From Aquila chrysaetos chrysaetos (Eukaryota > Chordata > Aves > Accipitriformes > Accipitridae): a stretch of DNA of 64,000 nt. Within the stretch, counting starts at the first letter, position 1, and every line of letters begins with the position of its first letter. The notes under the pieces are model-generated. The model did no database searches. It was not told the DNA's origin and saw only the letters and a list, made by a program, of their open reading frames with translations. Where the stretch lies: the NCBI RefSeq assembly GCF_900496995.4, contig NC_044018.1, positions 6,782,501 through 6,846,500 of the forward strand. The letters run 5' to 3'. The position numbers and the translations under genes were made by a program. Of this stretch, positions 22,190 through 35,610 are shown in pieces.

Positions 22190-22790
22190 TTCCTTCTGAC
22201 GTATTTATAGATCCTCCTGTTGCTTTCCCACCCTTGTTAGCTGAAACTCATTCATGCCTTCCCATACGGTTTCGCAATAGGGGGGTTTTGGTTGCAAGTA
22301 CCTAAGGAGCTCCCAGGGTTCCCACCCCCCTCCGCCCTGGGTTTGCAGAAGGACCACTGGTGCCGGGGTCGGTGGTCATGTTTTCTGCCTTCCTCCTGGC
22401 AGGATAAACCACCCGGCGCCTTTAGGGCTCTCCCCCGCTGTGCCGGCCCTCCTGCTTCCCCAGGAGCTACTCACGCCTTCCCTGCGCGTGTCGACATCAG
22501 CCGATTTGGGTCCAGAGTCCCTCTGCCCTTGCTCTTGCATCTCCCTGTTTGTGAGAAAAATGAATTCTGCCACTTTGTGATCGCTCTCCCCAAAATCACT
22601 CTCCTGTCCGGTTCCCAGCCAGCTCCTCGTGGTCCCAGTCCGATCTCGGTAGCTGTTTGTCCGTCTGAGCTGAAACTTCATCCCCAGCATCCTAGGGACC
22701 TGGTGGACTGTGTCTCTGCCTGTCTCATTTCCAGTTGCGGGTAATTAAAATAACATCCTTTGCTTTGACTGTTCTTGATAGTTGGAAGAA
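22190..22790 (-). mobile_element. Probable further 5' part of the same ancient LINE
   Basis: Two islands resemble the antisense of more 5' LINE sequence: 'gacgtatttatagatcctcc' at about 22199, and a stretch at about 22730-22755 ending 'gttgcgggtaattaaaat' that recalls the endonuclease region. Their order continues colinearly from the fragment at 21.4-21.9 kb, which supports one old insertion interrupted by about 300 bases of diverged or inserted DNA. Sequence between the islands is not convincingly alignable by eye. Confidence 0.4.
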
Positions 22791-25700
22791 CCTCTTCTAC
22801 CTCCTCCTCCTCACATCTCCTGCCATGGCCCCATCCCAGGCACAGCCGCGTGCCCTCCCAGCACTGCCTTCCTTCCCTCTGCTCTTCCCAGTTTACCTCT
22901 GTGAGGACATAAGTAGGTTTCTGTGCCGTGAGTTCGTTGTGTGTAACGTCATCGTTGTGGCTGTGTCTTAAGAATTCATGTTGCACTTAATTCTTTCCTA
23001 GATTCTTGGGGGAGGTTGTATAGACATGGTAGGTGATCACTGCGTTGCCCTTTTCCCTTCGTCAGGTCGCCCTTAAACCAGCGCTGTTATTTCTCCAGGA
23101 AAACCGGATTCTCCCCCACCTCCCATACTGATGTACCTCTGCCCAGGACGGGGGGTTCTCAGCTGTGAAAATTCAGCCACGAAAATCTTCATCCACAGCC
23201 AGAGCTGGCTGACAAGTCTTGCACCGCTCGTCCCAATGACCACTCAGTCTGAAGGCTGAGTTTGCTTTGCCTGGGGGGAGGACCACGCACCTCCCAGCTT
23301 TGATGTTCCACTGGCTTCCAAGCCTAAGCACTCTTCATTTCCATTGCCACGCGGGGAGCCCCGAGCCCCTCCAAACCCCACAGGCACCAGGGGCTGGGGC
23401 TCACAGATTTCATCCTCCGCCCAAGCCAGCAGGTCAAGCCAATCTGCATCGCAAACAAGAGACCCAGTATATAGGAGAGGGGGTATTTAAAAATGGAAAT
23501 TGGGTTCTGAGATTGGCCCCAAACAGTTCAGGAAAATGTTATAATTAACTGTGAGATGCCACTGCAAATATTGCTGGCTGGAGCAAGAGATTCGCGCATC
23601 CTTTCTCTGGTCTTATTCTGCAATCCAAGAGTTTATTTACTGTACATCGCAAAATAGAGCCCTTCCTCCCTCCCATTTTGTTTTGAACAAACAATGCTAT
23701 GTCTCTCCTGCCACTGCAGTATTAGAAAAAACTGGGTCATGCATATAATTCTGCAGAGGGAAACAAAAGGCCATTCTGCCCCTGTTGGATCTTGTATTTA
23801 TGGATGCTGTGGCACATTATGGTAATTTTCACTTGAATCCAGCATATAATTAATAGCTAATAATTTAGCGGTGGCATTTTTACATGCAGATTTGGGGAGA
23901 GATTCATGACACAGTGGACAAGGCAGTGAAATATGACTTACACATAAAACTGCTTTGCAGACTTTCCAAGGCACCAGATTCACATCTCTGCTTTGCCTTC
24001 TGACTTTTCACACACTCTCTCGTTTCGGAGGGTGTTGTTAGTAACTAGTTCTTTCCTCTGTTTTTATTCTGTCCCTTTTTTAAAAAATTACAGCATGTCT
24101 GCATGCAAAACTGGACGGTCAATGAATTTATTAGAAGTATAATGTCGACATCTGTTCTGTACTCACAGAGGGACAATTTCAGGAAGGTGGTAAATTGTGG
24201 AGACACAGGACCATGCTCCCATATACTTGCTTGTAGGTTGTACGTGTTGATTTTGTAGATGCTCATGTACAAAGTGGAGAAACTCAACTTTGGCTTGGTG
24301 AACATGCTGAAATCACCAGGAGTGAAAACTGGTGTAAATCTATTGATTTCTGGCACATTTTAATGTTTCTTTGTGCTCCTCTGTGCATTTAGCCAAGTAT
24401 TCTCTCTTATATACGCACTCAGTGACTCATTGCAGTAAGAGCAATCTCAGGCTGAAGAGATGAAAATAAAAGCAAAAAAAACCTAGAAAAATGTGTCCAT
24501 GGCTGTGACTGAGAACAGAAGCATTCCTGCTTTGCTGAGGTCAGGATGTGACACAACCACTCCCCTCCAAGCAAGGCTGAAGCAAAGAAGGTGATGAAGC
24601 AAAAATCACTGCCATTATCACCCTGGGATTATCATGCTTAATTCTGCGGGGTGAGATGAGGTCTCAGGGAATAAATGTTGTCTTCCAAGCATGTCCATTC
24701 CTGCATGCTGCTGCGTTTCTCTGGCAAATCTGGGGTAACATATGGTCTAGGAAAGCAATGCTGCAGACCCCCCCTCTAACTTCCCCAGGCGCACACACAA
24801 CTCCACATGATTACACATCACCTAAACACTAAATATCTGCTGCACCTTTTCGTTTGTGTGTTTAGTTTTCAAATAACAGCCAGCTGAGATTGTGAGTCTG
24901 CACTTCCCCATTACAGCATCTCCTGGTACTGCAGTGCTTATATACGCCTTACCAAAGAAAGCCCTCTGTGTATTATTTCTCCTGCCACTCCAAATAAATT
25001 GTGTGACTCAAGGCACTGGTAGGACTTGTGGACTGATTAAGAGCACCAGCATCAGAGCTGATATTGCCCTACAGCACCCCATTCAGAAAGATTTTAAGCA
25101 GCCCAAGCCCTGGCACACATCCCTGTGGCCTCGGGTGCAGGGCAGGATTGCTCCTCCTGACCTGGAAAGCAAAACAGCGGGACAGCACTGGGAGCGATGG
25201 TTACAGCCTTCCTGCTCCTGGAGGACCATGGCAAACACACGCGGCATCCCTGCCACCCCTCGTTACACGTGGGACAGGGGGATGCGGTCCCGCGGCGGTG
25301 TGGGTGGGCATCACCGGGGAGAGCAAGAGGGGCTTGGGGCTGCGGCGAGGAGCTGCAGGACTGGCCAGCCCCTGCCCACCCTGCCCTGGAGGGGAGAAGA
25401 CAGGTTGGGTCTGCTGATGATGATTAAAAGTACCTTCTAACAGTGTCACGCTGGCACTGAAATAAGCATTTTGCCACTCTAACTCATGGGCTTTTTGGGC
25501 TTAGGCAAATGACTTGATATGGCTTGTTCCCAGCCCGCTGTCTGCCCAGTGCCTTCCTGGCTGGTTTTCCTCCTACTGTAGCTGGTCTGCTCTGGATGCA
25601 AAGAAAGAAAAATGTGAGTAGAAAAGAGGGAGGGTGAGGCATACACACATTTCATTTTTATGGGCCTTTCACTGTATTTCATATGTCTTTCGTATCATAC

Positions 25701-26110
25701 ACTGTGACATCTGCATATTCCCCGAAATGCCACCTAGGAAAGAAAACACATTAAGAAATAGCTTGACATAAAGAGTGAGGCGTCCTTCAACAGGGCTGAC
25801 TGGGAATGCGTAAGGCAGCCTGCAGGCACAGGCATCCCTCCGTGCCGAACCATCCCCGGGAATCTCCGGGCTGCGGTGGCGAGATGCACCGGCTCCGCAC
25901 TGCAGATCAAAGCGGCTCCCGCTCTTCGGTTTTGTCTTATGTGATCCAGCTGCCACCTGCAAGCAAAGCTGACGTCTGGAAAGTAGGAAGCATTTTTGCA
26001 TGGAGGTGCTCCCCCCGCCCCCTCCAGCTCTGCTTGTGCTGTGCGCTGTTCCTCCAACGCTTCAATGACTTGCCATTTCTAGGAAACTGCAGGCAGACAT
26101 ACAGGAGACC
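22791..26110. other. Intergenic DNA, no gene recognised
   Basis: No recognisable gene, RNA or transposon. Open frames of up to 182 codons (24892-25440, plus) overlap similar frames on both strands in a GC-richer patch and carry no family motif. Confidence 0.7.

Positions 26111-26165
<55 letters not shown>
26111..26165. repeat. (TAA)18 microsatellite
   Basis: An uninterrupted TAA/ATA repeat of about 55 bases. It is perfect and so likely to be length-variable between individuals. Confidence 0.98.
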
Positions 26166-26166
<1 letters not shown>

Positions 26167-29100
26167 GCTGAAGGCGGTTAGTGCTGGAATGCAGATAGCT
26201 CCTGGTTCTGGGAAGCTCCCTGGGCCAGGCACGTCAAGGCAACGGGAACCTGGACAGGCTGGTGAATGAATTTACCCTTCAGACACATGGACTTTGGGGC
26301 TAATATCACACATCCTTCACCAAGGAACTGCTGTTTATAACCTTAAGCCGGGTGATTGATGGTCTCTGCTGGGAACAAAATACCTCTGCAATTGTAGCTG
26401 ACAAGTTTGGTACAGACAGACAAGACAACCCTTCTTATCCCCTATATTGTATATGGCTTTAGACCTGCTATGGCAGTTTGGGTGTGAAGCTCAGCCCGTA
26501 GAGGCAATCGGCCCCAAAGTGTACATGGCACTTTGTACCCTAAGCCTTACCCACCACTTGTGTGTGCCCTTCCCAGGGGAAAGGGGGTGGGATGCTCCAG
26601 AAGTAAACGTTTGGCCTGAGCACAGCCCTGGGGCTCTCCAGCTCCGGGCTCAAGTCCAATGCTGGAGCTGACCTGTTTCATGCTCTTGGGCAAATCCCTG
26701 CCACGGGGATAATCATACCCGATGCCAGTCTCTGAGGGGAGCGCAGAGGCTTCATTAGCTGATGTTTAGGAAAGGCTTTGAGCAGGAAAAGTGTATTCAG
26801 CATTAAAAATGAATGAGCATCAGCAATGCCAAAAATGTGTGTGACAGAGAGAGGGAGAAAGACAGTATTGGAGGACAAAATGCTCAGGGAGCAAAGAGGT
26901 GGCCCAGACAGAGCAAAAGCTTCGCTAGCACCCAGGCGGAGGGCATGGCTGCAGCGGTGGCCCTGGCACAGTGTCCTTCAGGGACGAGTGGCCCAACTGG
27001 CTTGTCCCACCTTGCCCTGGCACACGGAGCAGTGGAAATCTCTCATAATCCTCCTGGGGACAGGCAAGCGGGAGATCTGCCAGTAGTGCTGTCGTTCCAT
27101 CATTTCCACGTCCCAGTCCTGGGACTCGTTGGGCTGAAGACACGTCCCTTCCCCTGAGGAATGGGTAGTCCAGCAAACATCTCACGCTTCCCTCCCCACC
27201 ACTGCCCAGTCTTACGGCTCCAGGCTGTCCCTCCCTGCAGGCTTCCCGTCCTGAGGCTGAGACTGCCGTGCACAGGAGGACGCTGTCAGATGAAAGCCAT
27301 GGCTCAGGTTCACAATGAGCTAATAGGGATGGTAGAGGAGAATGTCAGGTGACATTTGTGTCGCCACCATCACAGATCTGAGCTTGGCCTTGGGTCTGTA
27401 ACAGGCTCAAGGGACTGAGTGAGTGTGAAGAAGGCTTTTGTCAGGTTATCTGGGCCGTTGGTCCTTCAGCTGGTCCTGGAGGACTCACCCATACTCCACG
27501 GCACTGGATTTCCCTCAAGAAGAGATGACCGGCAGCTTGTCAACTGTTTTGTGACGATTTTGTCCCGGTGCCTAGGAAATTCTGATGGAAGCTAGCAGAG
27601 TATGGGATATACCTTATCACCCCTGGCTACTCCCCACCCGCTGCCCCTCGAACGCTGCCCATCAGTAGTTTCTCCTGACATTTGATTCTGTTTCACACTC
27701 ACAAGCTTTACAGTCTCTCCCGCAGTGTCTCCTTTTCTCTCTCCCCTGTCCTCCAGGCCATCCCATAGCAGCTTCTCTGACCACATCCCCCATATTGCCG
27801 GTTTGCCACTTTGGTAGAGTCATTACTCATCATTCCCCGTTGCTGAGATTTTCTTCATTTCTTTAGGGTCTGCCTGGTTTTCACCTGCAGCCAACCTGAC
27901 TTGGTGTTGTGGGAGCTTAGTTTCAGCTGCATCCATAAGTTGCTCTTCCTACATTGTCATAAGTAGGGAAAGATCCCAAACTTTCCCATGTTGGTGGATG
28001 GTCACAGCAGGTTCTACCCAGGCTTGGAGAGCATGGGAGCATGTATGTCCTTCTCCTGTCCGCAGCATTGCTTTTACCTGCACACAAGCTCTGCAGTGTG
28101 TTCCTCTCTGGCTAAAATCACTATCATCACTATACCTGATGCTTCCTCATCATTTCACCTAAAAACTACCACTCTGACGTGGGTGCATGCAGCCTGAGGG
28201 ACACCTGTACTGCCGAGAGATAGGGGAGCCTCAAACCACGCTAAACTTCCACTCATTTTGAGTTTTCTATCCTAGTACTCCTCATGACTTGAGCCGTTCA
28301 AGTCAGCATGCTTGGGCTGGAGCAGCTTTTAAAGTGCAGGAGACCTTAACTCACCGATGGGACAGGCTGTACAGCTGCGTGATGGCCACACGCAGGCACA
28401 AGCAAGAGGTTGGATGTGGAGCTGGTGGGAAGGGGGAATGGGACATGCCTGCCCCTCGCAGTGGCAGCCCATTGAAGGCATATGCCAGCTGTGCAACTGT
28501 GTCCTCAATCCAGCTCACCAGAACGATGTTAGCCAGTGAACCCTACGGAAATCAGCAGGCACTGGGCATCTGAATGTCTGGGGAAATCTTCATGGCCATA
28601 CAGGATGTCTTGGTAAAGTAGAATCTTCCCTGGTGGGGGTTAATAATGAAACAGCTAGGCTGTCCTTCCAGTCTGGGAGCAAAGACGGGGATGGCTGAGG
28701 CCACACTGAGGAATGACAGTCATACAACAACTCCGGCTACCTTGAAATGGGAATACAGGCCTCTACCTGTCAGGTTCATCAAGCAGATCTGCTTTTACAG
28801 GATCTGTAACAAAATTATTGAGCATTCAGCAGGTCCCATACAAGAAACAGCCCCGTGAAGCCTGCCTCATTCCTCCTCCCACTTCTCCTAAGACTAAATG
28901 TCATCCTCGGTCCAAACCAGGAGGATGGACCTTCCTTGGCTACCAGAGCAGGTCAGCATGGAGGTCTCGCCACAGGGAACCACAACTCTCTGGGCTTTCG
29001 TTGCGTTTGCGGTGACGTTAGTTCAGGCTTTGCTGTGAAGAGCTGCGTGTGAAAAGACATGGAGAGAAGGAAGTTTCCTACAGGTGAGAGCCTGAATGCA

Positions 29101-32100
29101 GCCATGACTGAGGAGGCAAACCTGCTGACTCACACAGTTTCCCTGCTGCTCTTCAGGCTCCATCTCACACCACAGGGAACCTGCTCGCAACCCTGTCCAG
29201 AGCACTCCTCCATGGAGCTCCTCATGGAGCTCAGCTCTTGGCCAGTGGAGACACAGAGGCTCTCTCTGCAGCTCCAGCAGATTTCCCAAAGGCTTGGATG
29301 GGAAAGGACCTTATAACCCTTCTCTTCCCAGCCCTCCAGCAAAAAACATCTTTGATCTCTTGAGTATTACTACTATATCTCCCTTGTGATGTGGTTCTGT
29401 GAGAGGGAAGGAAATGTCCTTTGGTCCCAGTACCCAGGTGAAGGTATGGCTCTCATGCACACATGCTAAAAGTACACTGTGCCTCGTGCTCCCGGGGAAA
29501 TGAGGACACTTCCTACTCTCTCCCTGAGGAGCACAGCTGAACCGCTTGCAGTGAAAGTACTGCCAAGCTTCCCAGATGATCCGCGTGTCACTTCCCACGT
29601 CTCTGGAGTAGCAGCTCTGACATCAAGTTAACAAGTGCTGCCAGCACGCCAGGAGCATTCACCCTTTTTGATGTTTTTCCAAACCGAATCCTAGCTTTGA
29701 GCCCCTTTGAACTGGTGACCCACCATTACTGTAGAGCAGTGAGGTGGAGCAAACTATATGAAACCCAGGACAGTTATAGTAGGGACGAGAAGAACCTCTG
29801 GAGCAAGTCCTTGGACCGATGTTTCACATCACAGTGGGTGCCCACAGCGGTGGCATCTGCAGAAGATTGGTGCTATAGGGTCCAGGTAGGATTGAGCACA
29901 AGGTGCAGCAGGACAACAAGGTTGTGCTGTAATCAGAATTTCTGCTTGAAAGCAGCTTTCCCACCAACAGCACTGGGTGCAGCCTTACACAACCGTAACT
30001 TTCCCAGCCAGCCCACTCCTTATCAAAGGGGAGGGGAAGGAAGGGAAAAGGAATGAGAACTGTTTGATATTTCTTATATAAGGGAGAGAGATTCAGAGGA
30101 TGGACATTGGCCATGGGGCTTCAAAGACACGTCTTCAAGTTTCTTCTTTATGATAAACATCATGTGTGACCCTTGGCAAATCATAAACTTACATTCTGTT
30201 GGAACATCTAGTTTGATTTCTTGTTTGACACTGAATTATAACATGTAACCAGCTCCTCCTGTTGAGTTCAACAGCTTGTGTTTGACTAAAGCACAGATTT
30301 CCCATCTGTTCTTCAGCCTCAGTCCTTTTTGCTGCAACGTCGCACTGCGAGCTGGTACACATGATCCCCCTAAATCCCTCGAATCCTTTTCTAGGATATA
30401 GCCATGCTATAGGCACTGGCTGTGTCCCTCGTTCCCCAGTATATCCCACTGCATGGAGTGATATTCATCCTATGCTGTTGGAAGAGTACAGGCCACAGGG
30501 AGAGATACAGGCTCTGTCACTGCAGTTACTGATCATCCCACCAACCTTTCTGCAATCCCCACCTTTTACCAGCAATTATATTTATTTTTGCCCTCAAACT
30601 AGTGGCAGAGTTGAACAGTACTGGAATTAGCAGCTCTCCCTCCAGTTTCCAGTTAAGGAAACTAAATATTTTATTTTGCCTGGAGCTATCTGCACCATTT
30701 CAGGCTAACTAGGCGTTGCACAGGTTATTCCTTTTGGTAGGCCTGGATTATCCCACACCCCGTGAGGCTCTGACATGTGGGCTACTGCCCTATAGCAGCC
30801 TCTCTGTGGGGAGACCTCGAGAAGAGACCATCTTGTCTTTAACAGAAGAAGGGAAGGAAGCTGCTGGGAGCAATGCAATAGAAGGATATGGAAAGTCTTG
30901 GGCTTTGGCTTAGTGTAAGACCTTGTTGTCCTTTCCTACAACCTCGCTTCTTGCTTTGCTGGAAAATGGGCACAGTGTTCCCTAAAATTGGCACAGCGGT
31001 CCATGAGACCACTGGTCTCTGGTTCTCAGCAACCAGAGACACGACAGAGGGCAGGTAAGAGGGCTGGCGATGTCAGAACAGACAGGGAAGCCTGATTTCC
31101 TTAATATTAGCCTGGGATTTGCAGAGTTGTTTTCATGTGGAATTGGAGGCAAACCTCAAACAACATTAACGGAACCAAAATCCTGCACAGTTTTGTTTTG
31201 GAAACACAGCAATTTTTGAAGGTGAACCTGGCATCCAAGATACCCGGCAGCATTTGGGTAAAAGTAACCAGATTCCCAGTGATCTCAAGGCTGCTCAGGG
31301 GAGGGGGAGCTGCCAAGTCAGACCATGGCAAATGCCTCCGTTCAGTACAATAGGTATGTGGAGAATTGTTACTGATTGCTAGTATTTGTTATTTTATTAT
31401 AGAGAGCCTCTGAATTTGATGTCAGATTTTGAAGAAGGTCAATGACAGAGGTCATTGAGAGGGGAAGGAGGGATAGTAGGAAAGCAAATGACCAATTTCA
31501 TACCCTTCAAGGGGGCTTAGCCAGGCCCACCTCAAATTAGTGTGAGGCTGGCAGAGCACATAGGTGCAGACAAGGCTGGGAATGAGACCCGAATTGATGA
31601 ACAAACATTTCTTTCAGAGGTGGCTTTTTTCTTTCATTCCCACACTCAGGGGCAGCCAGCCCATATGGCCATGCGGCCAGAAATCCCCCACCCACATCAC
31701 TCCCCTCATTGCTGAGGGTCTTTCCGAGATGTGTCTTGTTCCGACCATCCAACACGTGCAGGAGTTGCCGTGAGCACAAACCCAAAATCCAGCTCTGCCC
31801 CGCACGCCACCACCCCTGCCTCTGCTCCTCCACGCCGCGGGCCCTTGCTGTGCACAAGCTCAGGGTATCCCGATGCTAATTTGAGGCTGGGGGGCTACTG
31901 CCAGGAGTAAATGTCACCGGTTAAATAGGGACAGGGGTTCTACTGCTGAGAGAAGCAGCTCCGAAGGCCCTTTGCTTCTCCATATCAGAATTTAAAATTG
32001 CAGCCGTGCAGGGGTATGGTGGTACTGCTCAGCGATGAAGGAGCTGCTGTATTCCCTGCTGCCATGTACCGGCAGGCTGATGTGAAGATGAGGGAGATAT

Positions 32101-35100
32101 TTTAAGGAAAGTAGAGGCTCAGCTGAGCTTTTGATTACAGATTTCAGCCCTTGAGTGATAACACAGTCAGGGTCTTGAGACGAATCGCCATGTCAAGGTT
32201 TTTAGACGTAGGCTATTATCCTTTAGGACTGCTTTGAAACACCTCTTGGGGGCTAATAAAGATCATAATTCTAAAATGGTGGAACCCATTGCACAGCAGG
32301 GTAAAGTAGGCATTAATACATTAAAGCCTAGTCATCAAACACACCGTTCATTCAAAAATGCCTGAGAGGCTTTGCCATTTATGAGTCAGCCCCGCCTGGG
32401 ATACTTTTGGGATGCCTTTGTATGCCACCCCAGGCCCCAATACTGAGAGCAAGACTCCTTCTTGTTGCCAAGAGTCATGAAGGCATCCTTAGGTCCTCCA
32501 AAGATTTTAGTCCCCCCCCAGGTTGGCCCTTTACATGGCATCAAGCATCTTCCTTGTGCAACCTTCATCCTGTTCCATCCTGCCCAAGCTGAATGAGTAA
32601 TGATAAAACCCAGCAAGGAGGCCAGTTCCTGTTTGCTTTTATTTTTGATTAACAAGACTGAGCCCGGGCAGAAGGGCCCCAGTGCTGGGTTTGGCCACGG
32701 TGTCAGTGTGGAGCCTGAAAAAGCAAAGGCAAGCCAGTGGTTTGCAGCTCAGCTCAGGAGGAAGGAGACAGGGACCAGAGCAAGAGGACAGGAGTGACTG
32801 GAGGACACGTGGAGAGACAGCCGAGGAGATGGACGGGGAGGGAGGAACTGCTGTTCTTTTCTAACGCTACTATCCACTAAAGCACTGCCCTAGCGCTGTG
32901 CAGTGCTGTCCTGGTTTGAGTTACAGGGTTGCTGAGCTCTGCCTTATTCCTCCTACACAGCCTGATCGAATGGTGCAAGGATGTCTCCTTCCCTGTGCTC
33001 AGGGATGAGGAAATAAGGCATGGAAAGGTCGAGGACTGCAGGGTGCCGACAGCCCCGGGCAGCCCCCGCAGCAGCAGGTTGCACATGGCTTGGGCAGCCC
33101 TTTCAGAGCTACGGGGCTCCTCCAGAGGAGACGTTGGGGCCTTTTGCAAATTGTTTGGTAAAAGCTAGAGATCAGAGCAGCCATTGAAGTCCCCTGGGTG
33201 ATTGCTGACGCAGGCGACTTGCCCAAATGACAACTGCACTTAGGGGTTGGACCTCCTGGGACGTATCCTGCAACCTGGGCTCTCGTGACACACGAGCTCT
33301 GCCCGATGCAGCCACGGTGCCTGACGCTGCCCTTGTGTCACCCCGCTGCGACCATGCCTCCTGCAAAAGCAGAGCAGGTGGGACAGAAGGGAAGGCACCT
33401 GGTGCCTTTCTTGCTCTAGTTCACAGCTTCACATTTCCACCGAGCTGGTCTGTGAAGGTGGGTTTGCGCTAAGATGCTTGTACTGCAGTGCAGCCCAGCC
33501 AAGGTACGGACACAGGTTCTGCACAGTCAGACCTGTCTGGGGAGCTGCAGCTCCAGTGAGGGCATGGGGCTGAGTCAAAAAGCAGGGCAAAGACTCTGTA
33601 GATGGATGCAGCTATTTTTTCAATGCATGCTAGCCGGAGCTCTTTACGTTTCCCTTCCAAATCGTGCTACGCAGTGCCTGTGAGACATCCCCCGGAGAAG
33701 CTGACCCTGCTGAATGCTGGGCTGCGTTGGGCAGGTGGCAATAGGCAAAGCGTGGCTTGTTGTGTGCGCTGGGCAGGCTGTGCCAGCTTCCCTGAAGGAA
33801 TGGCTTTCAGCCGGGAAAGCGCTGTCTGTCCAAATGAGCACACTCTTGCCTTGATTCGCCTGGAATGTGTCAAGGGACACAAAACTCAGCATTGCTGCAA
33901 GAGAACATTATGATTTCCATTTTGAAACATCATCCCTTTCAGTTTTGTCTTATAAGAGTCTTCTTTGCCTTTTCTCCGACCTTGAGGTTGCTTGGTGTGC
34001 TAAGGCCACATCCATGCTATTACACTTTTACCCTTTAAAGGGGTGGGTGCATCCAATTTGTGGCTAGGGATGGACCTTGTGTTGGGTTATGTCTTGAATC
34101 CTCCCTGGGAATGGCTTGGGCAGAGCTAGGGCCAAATTTGTGCCTAGGACTGTCCCACCAAGATGAGCATACTGACAACGGAGCACCAGTGGCCGGACAT
34201 TGCACTCGTACAGATGTGGCCTTTGTGTCCCTCTTTGGTACCAGGCACACTGCCACCAAGCAAGTTTCTTCTCTGGCACCTCAAGAGTAAGGATTTTCTT
34301 TTGAGGAAATTCAGGTGGGAAAGCTTCTCACTTCACTTTTCCATGGCTTTGATCTTCATAAATGCAAGCACTCAGGCACAGGGAAAATAAATAGAAAAGT
34401 GGAACCAGTGGGAGGAAAGGCAATAAAATTAAAACCAGCAAAATATTGATGACAGTCTTGTAGTGTCAGTTTAAGGTGAGGTCCCAGCTGTGGAAATGCT
34501 CTGCACAGGCAGAACAACATGTGCCCCCTGGGGAGGGAAGGTCTCTGAAGGGGCTCAGCGTGGGAAGGGTGGACTTTTCAGCCTGGATCTGATGACATGG
34601 CTATGCTACCAGTTCAGAGGCAACCTCCTTCAGATCAGTTCTACATGTTTCAACCACCTGAGAAAAAAATTTCCGTGCCTCTTCAGTACATGACAGTGTA
34701 GAAATGGCGTCATCCACTACCCAAGCAACATCAGAGACCTCTTTTAATCATATCCTCTGTGGTGAAGGAGAGGACACAAAATACTGTTGCAGGTGTAGTA
34801 CCAGAATTTTAGAGAACAAGCCCATCTTTTTAGATAGCAGGTAAAGCTGCAACCCCTTATGCCCAGCCTGGATGCTACTGTGTAGGTAATGATCTGTTTA
34901 CATGATTTAAACTCCCCAGGCTCCCCAGGCTTGCCGCCCATGACAAATCTTCCTGCTATCTCCATAGCAATCTGCTGCAAAGGGCTCTAGCTGGAAAGGA
35001 TGCACCTTTTCCCTGACTGTTCCAAGCCTGTGCTGTTCAGATTTCCATAAGAGTGCTTTTTAAATTGGCTTGCATCCCCAACCTAAATGTATTATCTCTA

Positions 35101-35324
35101 AAATGCAATTTTTGACTGTGCACGGTCACAAGAGAGAAACGCCAGTAAAACCGAGTTGCCAGATAGGAAAAAAAGTCAAGCAGATTGGACCTCTAGAGGC
35201 TTCCAGCATCAGGCGTGGAAACGAGATGATAAAACACTCTGTTCTGAGTCGTATTTTCTGCAGTATGTTAGATGGCAGCTACTGACTTAACCTATTCGGT
35301 GCCTGATGGCACACCACAGCTAAC
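26166..35324. other. Intergenic DNA, no gene recognised
   Basis: Nine kilobases with no gene, RNA or transposon that I can name. Open frames are all under 125 codons and mostly overlap others on the opposite strand. A short 'gatgggaaaggacctta' at about 29297 recalls the CR1 tail, but its flanks do not support an insertion. Confidence 0.65.
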
Positions 35325-35530
35325 AGCTGTATCTCCGCTGCCGGCAGAGCCGTGGTGCAGCATGTGTCGACGTACGTGAGGCGGCCGGGCTGCACAGGCG
35401 CGCTGGGGCTGCGGGAGCCGTCGTACTGATGTACTCACCCAGCTAAAGTCACCGGAGTTCAGCTAAAGGCATCGGAGCGCAGCTGAGATGGGGTACGACT
35501 GACCGACCGTGTCCTCATCGTGGGCTGGAC
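35325..35530. other. Isolated CpG-dense patch with 20-base tandem repeat
   Basis: About twenty CpG dinucleotides fall in roughly 200 bases, far from either gene and in DNA otherwise poor in CpG. Within it a 20-base unit beginning CAGCTAAAG occurs at 35440-35459 and 35460-35479, with the start of a third copy at 35480. No open frame, tRNA or known repeat explains the patch. It could be an orphan CpG island, the remnant of a GC-rich LTR, or a recent insertion that has not yet lost its CpGs. Confidence 0.6.
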
Positions 35531-35544
35531 CTCCGGAGAGAACA

Positions 35545-35610
35545 GGGTGGGATGGATGTCTGTCAGAAAAGAACAAGGCCGGGGTGGGAAAGATGTCAGA
35601 AAGAACAAGG
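35545..35610. repeat. Imperfect tandem duplication with period about 37 bases
   Basis: GGGTGGGATGGATGTCTGTC followed by AGAAAAGAACAAGG (35545-35578) recurs with small deletions as GGGTGGGAAAGATGTCAGAA and AGAACAAGG (about 35582-35610). It lies directly beside the CpG-dense patch. Confidence 0.85.

Noticed and set aside
29290..29320. Short CR1-tail-like string
   Set aside because: Only about 17 bases match and the flanks do not continue into CR1 sequence.
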